Positions 1 through 7,871 of a DNA stretch of 64,000 nucleotides are shown in pieces. The notes under the pieces were generated by a model, which was not told the origin of the DNA, did no database searches, and saw only the letters and a program-made list of their open reading frames with translations. The stretch is from Gemmataceae bacterium (GTDB lineage Bacteria > Planctomycetota > Planctomycetia > Gemmatales > Gemmataceae): NCBI GenBank assembly GCA_022842245.1, contig JALHPZ010000002.1, positions 124,001-188,000 of the forward strand, in the 5' to 3' direction. Made by a program: the position numbers and the translations under genes. Each line of letters begins with the position of its first letter. Position 1 is the stretch's first letter.

Positions 1-560
1 GCCATGCGCCCGCTGCCGATATCGGATCGGTATTCGCCGATGCGGGCGGCGAGGGATTTGCGGAACGCCATGTTCACGTTGAAGCCGACGACGTGCGATT
101 CGGTCACGAGGCGGGGTTCGCCGCCGAGGTCGATCAGGGCGAACATGCCGCGGAATTTCGGCGTGAACCAGGACGGCTGGGCCGATTCCCAGTCGGGGTC
201 GACGCGACCGAAGACGAGTTCGGCGTCGAACCGATCGAACGCTTCCAGAATCTTTTCGATCCAGTCGGGTTCGGGGAAGGCGTCATCGTCGGTCCAGGCG
301 ACGATGTCGCCGCGGGATTCGCGGAGGGCGCGGTTGCGGGCCAGCGAGATGCCGGGCTGGGGTTCGAAGGCGCGGCGGATCGGCAGTTTTCCCGCGTGTC
401 GGGCGATCGTCGCGTCGGTGTCGTCGGTGCTGTTGTTGTTGACGACGAGGACTTCCCAATCGACGCCCGTCGGGATGCGCAGGGTGCGCAGGTGCGCGAG
501 AACCCGGTCGAGCATCGCGGCCCGATTCCAGGTGCAGATGGCAACGGTCACGAAGGGCAT
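1..560 (-). CDS. Family 2 glycosyltransferase, 3' end outside window
   Basis: The N-terminal 186 residues of a GT-A-fold glycosyltransferase are present; the stop codon lies left of the window. The protein opens with the family-2 signature VTVAICTWNRA, followed by NNNSTDDT and a WTDDD nucleotide-sugar/metal-binding motif, which replaces the classical DXD. It should transfer a sugar from a nucleotide donor during surface-polysaccharide assembly at the cytoplasmic face of the membrane. The ATG overlaps the 3' end of the upstream glycosyltransferase by 13 bases, so the two are translationally coupled. The two proteins are alike at the N terminus and may be a tandem duplication. Acceptor and donor sugars cannot be told from sequence. 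Confidence 0.85.
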   Translation of the reverse strand, partial: MPFVTVAICTWNRAAMLDRVLAHLRTLRIPTGVDWEVLVVNNNSTDDTDATIARHAGKLPIRRAFEPQPGISLARNRALRESRGDIVAWTDDDAFPEPDWIEKILEAFDRFDAELVFGRVDPDWESAQPSWFTPKFRGMFALIDLGGEPRLVTESHVVGFNVNMAFRKSLAARIGEYRSDIGSGRM

Positions 561-1489
561 TGCGCGGTTCGGATCGTACGGGCTTCGTCGGCGTAGCCCG
601 CCAGTTTCGCGGCCGTCAGGTAGTACGCGAGCCAGTCGGTTCGGCCCCGTCGTCGGCCGATCCACGACTTCGCGCGGGCCCGCCAGCTTCCCAGCACCGC
701 CCACCGCGGACGGCCGAAAAGCGTCGGCGCGGGCGCCGCCCCGTCCAGCCGCACCTGCGTCCGGCCCAGGGCTTCGAAGTACCGCCAGAAGTGCCCGGGC
801 GTGGTGCGCTCCAGCGGAATGTAGTGTTGTATCTCCGTCGTCCCGATCCAGACACCCGGCACCCCCGCGTTTTGCATCGCGCGGATCACCGACACTTCGT
901 CCGCCCCGATCAATCCGGTTTTCACGCGTCCGAATTTCGGATCGAACCGAAACCGCCTCTGTATTTCAGTCCGGAATCCCATGTTCGCTCCGAACGGCCC
1001 TTCGTTCGGAGCGAACGGACGCACGGCTTCGCCGTAGTCCTTCAGCGAATAGACCGGCGCCAGCAACTCCAGATTCCGCTCGATCATGGCGCGGGTCGTC
1101 CGGGGAATCTCGTCGGCAAACCAGGGTGTGACCCGGCCGCCGAAGTAGCCGGCGTCGGGGAAGGCCTTCGCCACCCGCGCGTATTCCGCGATCCAGTTCC
1201 CGGACGCAAGCACGTCGTCGTCGGTCCAGAGGATCAATTCGCCGCGTGCCTCGTCGATCGCCCGGTTCCTCGCGTGCGAGTGGCCCTGCTTCGCTTCGAC
1301 GACGTGGCGGATCGGCAACGCCCCGGAGTGTTTCTCGGCCACGGCGGCCGTGTCGTCGGTGCAGTTGTTGTCGACGAGTACGAGTTCCCACTCCACGCCG
1401 TTCGGTACCCGTTGCCCGCGCAGTTCCGCAAGCGTGCGGTCCAGCAGCCGCGCGCGGTTCCAGGTGCAGATGGCGACGGTGACGAGCAT
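548..1489 (-). CDS. Family 2 glycosyltransferase
   Basis: A 313-residue GT2 protein. I start it at the ATG giving MLVTVAICTWNRAR because the family begins exactly there; the longer upstream extension is proline/arginine-rich and overlaps the ABC ATPase gene. Visible motifs are VDNNCTDDT (nucleotide binding), WTDDDV (metal/nucleotide-sugar binding) and a later GADEVSVIRA stretch in the usual acceptor-side helix region. It sits between a second glycosyltransferase (13-base overlap) and the Wzt-type ATPase (10-base gap), all on the minus strand. The context points to building or modifying an exported O-antigen-like polysaccharide. Specificity is unknown. Confidence 0.87.
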   Translation of the reverse strand: MLVTVAICTWNRARLLDRTLAELRGQRVPNGVEWELVLVDNNCTDDTAAVAEKHSGALPIRHVVEAKQGHSHARNRAIDEARGELILWTDDDVLASGNWIAEYARVAKAFPDAGYFGGRVTPWFADEIPRTTRAMIERNLELLAPVYSLKDYGEAVRPFAPNEGPFGANMGFRTEIQRRFRFDPKFGRVKTGLIGADEVSVIRAMQNAGVPGVWIGTTEIQHYIPLERTTPGHFWRYFEALGRTQVRLDGAAPAPTLFGRPRWAVLGSWRARAKSWIGRRRGRTDWLAYYLTAAKLAGYADEARTIRTAQCPS

Positions 1490-1499
1490 GGGCGGAAAA

Positions 1500-2774
1500 T
1501 CACTCCGCCGGCGGCACGGATTTCCATTCCGTGTCGAAGGCCAGGATGCCAAGATCGGTATTGGCGTAGAGGTGCTGCGTGCGGGCGTCGCCAACCACGT
1601 CGCAGGCGATCGCATTGTCCACGGCGTCGATCAGGGTCGTGTTCGCCAGCGCCAGCCGAAGCGAGATCAGGATCGAATTCGTCGGGCGGATGGTCACGTT
1701 CTTGATCCGGCACTCGAACCCCTGCCGGCCCTTGCGCAGGTGGACGGGGAAGTGCGATTCGTCGGTCCAGCCGGTAACGAGGCGCGTGCCGTAGAGGTTC
1801 TGCACGGCGACCAGGATGTTCGCGTCGGGAAGATCGACGCTCGATTCGAGGTCCATGTGCAGGACGAGGTCGTCTCCGGAAGTGAAGACGGAGACGGGCC
1901 GGCCGTCGGCGTCGACGAGGCCGGCGCGGACGAACTTCGCACGGCCATCGCCGCTGCGGGGCTTCGCGCGCAGATCGCCGGTGCGCGTGTCCTTGAGCAT
2001 CCGATCCAGGTACGATTGCGTGACGGCGCGAGCCGTACCCGACTCGACCATCCGCCCGCCGTCCAGCATGATGGCACGCTGGCAGAGGTTCGGAATCTGC
2101 TGCATATTGTGCGAGACGAACAGCACCGTGCGCCCGCCGCGCACCAGTTCCATCATCCGATCCAGGCAGCGTTTCTGGAAGTTCGCGTCGCCAACCGCGA
2201 GGACCTCGTCGACGATGAGGATTTCCGGTTCGAGGTGCGCCGCCACGCCGAACGCGAGGCGGACGTACATCCCGCTCGAGTAACGCTTGACGGGCGTATC
2301 GAGGAACTTGCCGATCTCGGAGAACTCGACGATCCGATCGAACTTGGCGGCGATCTCGCGGCGGGACATGCCGAGGACGCTGCCGTTCATGTAGACGTTC
2401 TCGCGGCCGGTCAGCTCGGGGTGGAACCCGGTGCCGACTTCGAGCAGGCTGCCGATGCGGCCGCGGATCTCGATGCGGCCCTGCGTCGGTTCGGTGATGC
2501 GCGAGATGAGCTTAAGCAGCGTGGACTTGCCGGCGCCGTTGCGGCCGATGACGCCGACCGCCTCGCCGGGATTCACCTCGAACGACACGTCCCGCACGGC
2601 CCAGAAGCTGTTGGAATCGTCCAGTTGCGAGCCGGGGCGGAGGAGCGCGCGGAACTTCTGGATCGTCCCCCGCGCGAACCGCCGCGCGGATTCGGTCAGG
2701 TTTAGATCCCCGGCTGCCTGGGCACCGAGGGCATAACGCTTCGAGACGTTTTCGACTCGCAGGGCCGGATTCAT
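1500..2774 (-). CDS. Polysaccharide ABC exporter ATPase (Wzt/TagH type) with C-terminal sugar-binding domain
   Basis: This 424-residue protein drives ATP-dependent export of a lipid-linked polysaccharide across the inner membrane. The nucleotide-binding domain has Walker A GRNGAGKST (77-85), a YSSGM signature and Walker B ILIVDEVLAVGD. The stretch HPELTGRENVYMNGSVLG is typical of the Wzt/RfbE/TagH subfamily. Residues from about 270 to the end form a beta-rich extension like the Wzt carbohydrate-binding domain, which in known systems recognises the terminal modification of the chain. Its permease partner lies at 3395-4321, separated by a GmhA-like gene. Subfamily assignment is firm; the polymer is not known. 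Confidence 0.92.
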   Translation of the reverse strand: MNPALRVENVSKRYALGAQAAGDLNLTESARRFARGTIQKFRALLRPGSQLDDSNSFWAVRDVSFEVNPGEAVGVIGRNGAGKSTLLKLISRITEPTQGRIEIRGRIGSLLEVGTGFHPELTGRENVYMNGSVLGMSRREIAAKFDRIVEFSEIGKFLDTPVKRYSSGMYVRLAFGVAAHLEPEILIVDEVLAVGDANFQKRCLDRMMELVRGGRTVLFVSHNMQQIPNLCQRAIMLDGGRMVESGTARAVTQSYLDRMLKDTRTGDLRAKPRSGDGRAKFVRAGLVDADGRPVSVFTSGDDLVLHMDLESSVDLPDANILVAVQNLYGTRLVTGWTDESHFPVHLRKGRQGFECRIKNVTIRPTNSILISLRLALANTTLIDAVDNAIACDVVGDARTQHLYANTDLGILAFDTEWKSVPPAE

Positions 2775-2778
2775 CGGG

Positions 2779-3372
2779 TCAATTCTCGCCCAGACGGCGG
2801 TAGAGGTCGTCCACGACCCAGTGGAACGCGGCGAGGTGGAGTGTCTCGACGATGCCCATATCGGCGAGGTCGACGTGCAGTCCGTGTTGCGCGAGGCTGC
2901 GAAGCTTGCCCCCCTCGAATCCGGTGCAGCCGAAGGTCGTGAGACCCCGGCGATTCGCCCACTCGACGGCGCGGAGGATGTTCGGGCTGTTCCCGCTGCC
3001 GCTGATGGCGATCAGCAGGTCTCCTTCGCCCCCCAGGTTCTTGAGTTGCTCGAGGAAGACGCGGTCGAATCCCTCGTCGTTGCCCCACGCCAGGATGTAC
3101 GGCGTGTTGTCGGTGAGGCTGAGGATGCGGAACCGTTTCTTGGTGTCGTCGTCGAAGTCTTTCTTACGCAGGGTCCCCTTGCCGATGTCCTCGCAGAAGT
3201 GCGAGGCGTTCGAACCACTGCCGCCATTGCCGATGACAAAGATCGTCCGGCCGCGCCGGTAGCAGTCGTACATGAGGTCGGCGAGGTTCGTGACCTGCGC
3301 CGGGTCGAGCCTCAGGAGTTCGTCGGCCATTCGTTTCAGGAACGGCCCGGCCGGCATCGTGGCGCCGAGCAT
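2779..3372 (-). CDS. SIS-domain sugar isomerase, GmhA-like
   Basis: A 197-residue SIS-fold protein resembling sedoheptulose-7-phosphate isomerase (GmhA), the first enzyme of heptose biosynthesis. Diagnostic stretches are FVIGNGGSGSNASHF, the phosphate loop ISGSGNSPNIL and a late HLAAFHWVVDDLYRRL helix with the family histidine. The length suits GmhA (about 190-200 residues). It sits between the Wzm-type permease and the Wzt-type ATPase on one strand with short gaps, so it is probably one operon for a heptose-containing surface glycan. DiaA-type SIS proteins are similar, but the polysaccharide context favours a sugar-phosphate isomerase. Confidence 0.82.
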   Translation of the reverse strand: MLGATMPAGPFLKRMADELLRLDPAQVTNLADLMYDCYRRGRTIFVIGNGGSGSNASHFCEDIGKGTLRKKDFDDDTKKRFRILSLTDNTPYILAWGNDEGFDRVFLEQLKNLGGEGDLLIAISGSGNSPNILRAVEWANRRGLTTFGCTGFEGGKLRSLAQHGLHVDLADMGIVETLHLAAFHWVVDDLYRRLGEN

Positions 3373-3394
3373 GGTGAGATCCTCTCGGAAAGTT

Positions 3395-4321
3395 TCAAAT
3401 CGTATCCGCGAATGTTCTTTCTACGCGCCGGAAGTAGACGAGTCCCGCGAGGAGCAGCGTGATGGTCGTCAGCGAGGCCATCCCCAGGGCTTGCCAGGAG
3501 TGCGCGTCCATCGGGTAGCCGAGAACGAGATTACGAAACGTCAGAATGATGCCATACATCGGATTGAGTGTCAGCAACTGTTCGCCGCGAGGCCCGACGG
3601 CATGACGGCCGAGGTAGATGCACGGTGTGGCGAACATCCAGAGTTGCACGCCAAAGTTCAGAAGATAGCGGAAATCCCGTTGGGCCACGATCAGCGCAGA
3701 GAGCATCACGCCAAGCCCGGTGGCGAGCATCGCCAGCAAGAGGATTGCGAGCGGGGCAAAGACGATCGTCCAAGCCGGGGCGACGCCGGTGTAAAGCATG
3801 ACGGCGGCGACCAGGACGAGCGCGATGGCGAAATCGATCGTCGCGGAGCCGACGTTCGAGAGCGGCAGAAGCAAGCGCGGGAAATAGACCTTTGTGACAA
3901 GTCGTTCATTTGCGACGAGGCTGTTGCCGGCGTTGTTGAGCGCGGACGCGAAATAGGTCCAGGGCAGCACGCCCAACAGGACGTGCAGGACGTAGTTCGG
4001 CACCCCATCTGCCGTTTTGCCCATCCAGCCGATGAACACGATGAAGACGAGCGCCGTGGCGACCGGTTGGAAGAGCGACCAGCCGACGCCGAGGATGGTC
4101 TGTTTGTAGCGCAGCTTCATTTCGCGGAGGACGAGGAAGTACGCCAGTTCGCGATAACGCCAGAGTTCGCCGAGGTCGGCGAATCGGAATCCGCCTCGCG
4201 GTTCGACGACGGTGAGCGGCGGCGCGGTCGAGGGGAGTATCAGGGATTTCGCGGGGGGAGGGGTCAGGACCTCGCGGATCGGTTCGTCGTGGGCGACGGT
4301 CACGCCAGCGGCCTCGGGCAC
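3395..4321 (-). CDS. Polysaccharide ABC exporter permease (Wzm/ABC-2 type)
   Basis: The integral-membrane half of the exporter. The recognisable domain begins near RFADLGELWRYRELAYFLVLREMK, with the EMKLRYKQTILGVGWSLFQP coupling region typical of Wzm/TagG, then about six hydrophobic segments ending in VYFRRVERTFADTI. The frame is open far upstream (to 4630), but that stretch is low-complexity with no family similarity. The GTG at 4321 is the best start I can propose; another GTG 18 bases downstream is equally possible and neither has a clear Shine-Dalgarno. It is the first gene of the leftward operon and diverges from the T6SS genes. Confidence 0.85.
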   Translation of the reverse strand: MPEAAGVTVAHDEPIREVLTPPPAKSLILPSTAPPLTVVEPRGGFRFADLGELWRYRELAYFLVLREMKLRYKQTILGVGWSLFQPVATALVFIVFIGWMGKTADGVPNYVLHVLLGVLPWTYFASALNNAGNSLVANERLVTKVYFPRLLLPLSNVGSATIDFAIALVLVAAVMLYTGVAPAWTIVFAPLAILLLAMLATGLGVMLSALIVAQRDFRYLLNFGVQLWMFATPCIYLGRHAVGPRGEQLLTLNPMYGIILTFRNLVLGYPMDAHSWQALGMASLTTITLLLAGLVYFRRVERTFADTI

Positions 4322-4641
4322 GGATGAGCGGGCGGTGAAAGGATAGTTCGGAACCGGGAAAAAGGAAAAGACGAAACGGCGATTCACGCCATTCGCGGCC
4401 CCGGGTCGCACTGAGAATCGGCCTGAAAACGCGAAGTTTGGCAACTTGATGGGGAATCGAGCGATTTTTCTTGCTCTTGGCTTTGCGACGCCGTTAGATA
4501 GTGATCGAAACCAAAACGGGCGGCCAATCGCGGACGGACAATTCTCGCAATCCACGGAATCCGCCCGCCAACTCGCCCCGTACAGCCTTCCGAACGGGCT
4601 GCGGCGGCGAGTGGGACGCTCCAACCCCACGAGGGCAGGCC

Positions 4642-5163
4642 ATGGCGGAAAGTTTTCAGCACAAGCTGGATCGGGTGAGAAGCCCGCGCGTCCAGATCAC
4701 CTACGACGTTGAAACCAACGGCGCGATGGTGAAGAAGGAACTCCCGTTTGTCGTCGGCATCATGGCCGGGCTTTCCGGCCACCGCGACGAGAAGGAATTG
4801 GGTGCGCTCAAGGATCGCAAGTTCGTCGAAATCGACCGCGACAACATCGACAACGTCATCAAGGACGCCGCGCCGATGTTGAATATCAGCGTCGCCAACA
4901 AGCTCGCCGACGACGATAGCAAGCTGCGGCTTTCGCTGCAGTTCAAGTCGATGGACGACTTCGCGCCGGCGAGCGTCGCCGAGCAGGTAGCTCCCTTGAA
5001 GGAACTGCTCGACATGCGGAAACGGCTGGATGAGGTGATTTCCCGCATCAGCACGAACAGTCAGTTGGAAAATGTCCTCCAAGACGTTTTGGCGAACACC
5101 GAAAAGGTGAAGGAACTCGCCAAGCAAATGGGTATCGACGAAAACGCCGGGGAGGGCAAGTAA
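4642..5163 (+). CDS. tssB: Type VI secretion sheath small subunit TssB (VipA)
   Basis: A 173-residue TssB/VipA homologue, the small subunit that polymerises with TssC into the contractile T6SS sheath in the cytoplasm. The start MAESFQHKLDRVRSPRVQI matches the family N terminus (SxQxKLxRxRxPRVxIxYDVE); upstream sequence in frame is not family-like. The block LPFVVGIMAGLSG and the run FVEIDRDNIDNV are hallmark TssB features. It is followed one base later by tssC, so the two are coupled and made in proportion. It diverges from the polysaccharide exporter, so the 320-base gap 4322-4641 should hold both promoters. Confidence 0.95.
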   Translation: MAESFQHKLDRVRSPRVQITYDVETNGAMVKKELPFVVGIMAGLSGHRDEKELGALKDRKFVEIDRDNIDNVIKDAAPMLNISVANKLADDDSKLRLSLQFKSMDDFAPASVAEQVAPLKELLDMRKRLDEVISRISTNSQLENVLQDVLANTEKVKELAKQMGIDENAGEGK

Positions 5164-5164
5164 C

Positions 5165-6661
5165 ATGGCCGAGCAAAAAGCCGCCGCATCGCAAGCAACC
5201 ACGACCTCCGCGGAGGGCGGAAGCCTGCTGGACGACGTCCTCAAGGCAACCAAACCGAAGAACGACAATCAGAAGGCCCAGAACAAGCAGTTCATCGAGG
5301 CGGTCATCCGCCAAGCCCTCGAAGCTGCTCCCGGTTCCGTGGTGTCCGGGGATGTGGAGCGGACGCTCCAGGCGTGGAAGGCCGAGATTGATCGCAAGCT
5401 TTCGGTGCAGCTGAACGAGATCCTTCACGACCCCGAGTTCCAGCGGTTGGAGAGCACCTGGCGCGGGATCAAGTATCTCGTCGACCAGAGCGAAACCAGC
5501 GCGACGCTGAAGCTGCGCGTCCTGAACATCAGCAAGAAGACGCTGGCGAAAGACTTGGAACGCGCGATCGAGTTCGACCAGAGCCAGCTCTTCAAGAAGG
5601 TGTACGAAGCCGAATACGGCACACTGGGCGGTAGCCCGTTCGGCATGCTGGTTGGGGACTACGAGTTCGACGGCAAGTCGGCCGAAGACGTGGCGATGTT
5701 GCAGAAGATCGCCGGCGTAGCCGGTGCGGCACACGCCCCGTTCGTGGCCGCCGCCGGCGCCGACATGTTCAATCTCGATTCGTTCACCGATTTGAACAAC
5801 CCGCGAGACCTCGACAAGATCTTCCAAAGCATCGAGTACGCGGCGTGGCGCAGCTTCCGCGATACGGAGGACTCCCGCTACATCGCCCTGACGATGCCGC
5901 GAGTCCTCGGGCGACTCCCTTACGGGACCGGTCTGACCGACAAGCCCGTCGAGGAGTTCCGCTACGAGGAAGGCATCGACGGGACGGACCACAACAAGTA
6001 CCTCTGGATGAACTCGGCCTGGGCCTTCGCCGCCCGCACCACCGCCGCCTTCGCCAAAGACGGCTGGTTCATGCGGACCCGCGGGGTCGAGGGCGGCGGC
6101 CAGGTCGAAGGCCTTCCGCTCCACGTATTCGAAGAGGCGGGCGGCAAGACGGCCAAGTGCCCCACGGAAGTCCTCATCCCGGACCGCCGGGAAGCGGAAC
6201 TCAGCGGCCTCGGCTTCCTTCCGCTGCTCCACTACAAGGACACCGACAAAGCCGTCTTCATCGGCACCCAGACCGCCCAGAAGCCGAAGAAGTACTTCGA
6301 CGCGACGGCGAACGCCAATGCCGAATTGTCCACGAAGCTGAACTACATGCTCTGCGTTTCGCGGTTCGCCCACTACCTCAAGGCGATGGCGCGGGACAAG
6401 GTCGGTTCCTTCGCCGAACGGGGCGAGATGGAACTTTGGCTCAACAACTGGATCCAGAACTACGTCGTCCCCAATCCGGAGAGCGTCGGCGAGGCCACCA
6501 AGGCCCAGCGGCCCCTCCAAGCGGCGCAGGTGGAAGTCACGGAAGTGAAAGGCAAGCCGGGTTGGTATCAGGCGGTCGCGCACCTGCGCCCGCACTTCCA
6601 GCTCGAAGGCTTGGCGACGTCCATGCGGCTCGTCGCCGAGTTGCCGAAGAAGAAGTCCTAG
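5165..6661 (+). CDS. tssC: Type VI secretion sheath large subunit TssC (VipB)
   Basis: A 498-residue TssC/VipB homologue, the usual length for the family. Diagnostic parts are LNEILHDPEFQRLESTWRG near residue 90, FGMLVGDYEF, ALTMPRVLGRLPYG and the C-terminal sheath core around AHYLKAMARDKVGSF. With TssB it forms the sheath whose contraction drives the Hcp tube outward. It begins one base after tssB ends. In known systems ClpV recycles the contracted sheath; no clpV is in this window, so the ATPase, baseplate-membrane and spike genes must lie elsewhere in the genome if the machine works. Confidence 0.96.
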   Translation: MAEQKAAASQATTTSAEGGSLLDDVLKATKPKNDNQKAQNKQFIEAVIRQALEAAPGSVVSGDVERTLQAWKAEIDRKLSVQLNEILHDPEFQRLESTWRGIKYLVDQSETSATLKLRVLNISKKTLAKDLERAIEFDQSQLFKKVYEAEYGTLGGSPFGMLVGDYEFDGKSAEDVAMLQKIAGVAGAAHAPFVAAAGADMFNLDSFTDLNNPRDLDKIFQSIEYAAWRSFRDTEDSRYIALTMPRVLGRLPYGTGLTDKPVEEFRYEEGIDGTDHNKYLWMNSAWAFAARTTAAFAKDGWFMRTRGVEGGGQVEGLPLHVFEEAGGKTAKCPTEVLIPDRREAELSGLGFLPLLHYKDTDKAVFIGTQTAQKPKKYFDATANANAELSTKLNYMLCVSRFAHYLKAMARDKVGSFAERGEMELWLNNWIQNYVVPNPESVGEATKAQRPLQAAQVEVTEVKGKPGWYQAVAHLRPHFQLEGLATSMRLVAELPKKKS

Positions 6662-6792
6662 TCCGACGTGGGGTCGGCCTGGGTTGACTGGTTCCCGATT
6701 CGTTTCCAGGGTGATGCGGGCGGTTCACATCCGAACCGCCGCCTCGCCCGTCACACCCGGCCGGCACCGCCGGCTTGCAAGGGAGATCTCTC

Positions 6793-7290
6793 ATGGCGAT
6801 GGACATCCACTTGGACCTGACCAAGGCCAGCATCAACGGGGAATCCCAGGAAAAGGGATTCGAGAAGCAGATCCAGTGCCTCAGCTGGAGCTTCGGCGCG
6901 ACGCAGACCGGTTCGTTCGCTCACGGGGCCGGCGGCGGCGCCGGCAAGGTCTCGATGCAGGACTTCCACTTCACGATGCAGATGTGCACGGCTTCGCCGG
7001 AACTCCTCCGCCACTGCGCCACCGGCCACCACATCGGCCAGGCCATCCTCACCGCCCGCAAGTCGGGCCAGAAGGCGGCCCAGCAGAAGTTCCTCGTCAT
7101 CAACTTCTACGATGTGCTCGTTTCGTCCTACCAGACCGGCGGCGCCAACGCCTCCGACGGTCTCCCGATCGAATCGATCTCGTTCAACTACGCCAAGATC
7201 GACATGGAATACTTCGTCCAGGATCAGAAGGGCGTTACCAAGTCGGCCGGTAAGACCGGTTACGACCTGCAGAAGAACCACTCGTACTGA
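6793..7290 (+). CDS. hcp: Type VI secretion inner-tube protein Hcp
   Basis: A 165-residue Hcp-family protein, which in known systems forms hexameric rings that stack into the T6SS tube and are secreted. The start at 6793 is fixed by a good GGGAG Shine-Dalgarno at 6780-6785; the in-frame codon 18 bases upstream has none. Features are AMDIHLDLTKASINGES, IQCLSWSFGATQ, a glycine-rich HGAGGGAGK loop and the late LPIESISFNYAKIDMEYF block. It is followed by a strong terminator, which may let hcp be transcribed with tssBC at a higher level than the baseplate genes beyond it. Confidence 0.95.
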   Translation: MAMDIHLDLTKASINGESQEKGFEKQIQCLSWSFGATQTGSFAHGAGGGAGKVSMQDFHFTMQMCTASPELLRHCATGHHIGQAILTARKSGQKAAQQKFLVINFYDVLVSSYQTGGANASDGLPIESISFNYAKIDMEYFVQDQKGVTKSAGKTGYDLQKNHSY

Positions 7291-7310
7291 TCGCCGCTCC
7301 GCGTTCAACG

Positions 7311-7337
7311 AACCCCCGGGTTTACCGGGGGTTTTTT
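7311..7337 (+). terminator. Rho-independent terminator after hcp
   Basis: An AACCCCCGG/CCGGGGGTT stem closes a 5-base loop and runs into six T residues, 20 bases after the hcp stop. It separates tssB-tssC-hcp from tssE-tssF-tssG. Confidence 0.88.
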
Positions 7338-7376
7338 CGTTGCCCCCGCCGCCGTCCGCGCCCGACAATAATACCC

Positions 7377-7871
7377 ATGGACGACTACCCGCCGTCGTTT
7401 TTCGACCGGCTGACCGATCCCAACATCTCCGCCAACCGGTGCCGCTATTCACTCGCGGAAACCGAAGCCGCCGTGCTTCGCGATCTCGAACATCTCCTCA
7501 ACACCAAGCGGCCGCCGGAGTACTACTTCACGGAACTACCCGCGGTGTCCCGATCGATCGCCAATTTCGGACTGCGCGACCTAACGCACAAGGACGGCAG
7601 CACCGAGGAATCGCGCATTCAGATTGCCGAGCACATCCTTTCCGTGATCGAGACGTTCGAGCCGCGCCTCACCAAGGTCCAGGTGATCCCGCGATCGCTT
7701 GACGAAGTGAAGCAGGAGCATCCCCGCGGATATCGCATCGGCGCGGTCTACTACCGGATCGTCGCCACGCTGAATGTCGACCCGACTCCCATCGAGGGCG
7801 TCGTGTTCGATACGATGATCGAACTGGCCACCGGCCGGCACAACGTCACGACTCCGGGGGGGATCGCGTGA
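7377..7871 (+). CDS. tssE: Type VI secretion baseplate protein TssE (gp25-like)
   Basis: A 164-residue gp25/TssE homologue, part of the T6SS baseplate wedge. The N terminus FFDRLTDPN, the AVLRDLEHLLNTKRP block and NFGLRDL are the usual conserved stretches; the C-terminal half has the beta-strand pattern YRIGAVYYRIVATLNV of the gp25 lysozyme-like fold. It follows the hcp terminator, so it needs its own promoter or read-through. Its TGA overlaps the tssF start (4-base overlap). Confidence 0.92.
   Translation: MDDYPPSFFDRLTDPNISANRCRYSLAETEAAVLRDLEHLLNTKRPPEYYFTELPAVSRSIANFGLRDLTHKDGSTEESRIQIAEHILSVIETFEPRLTKVQVIPRSLDEVKQEHPRGYRIGAVYYRIVATLNVDPTPIEGVVFDTMIELATGRHNVTTPGGIA

Noticed and set aside
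3531..3773. Short frame inside the exporter permease
   Set aside because: It lies antiphase in a conserved membrane-protein gene and lacks ribosome site and family pattern.
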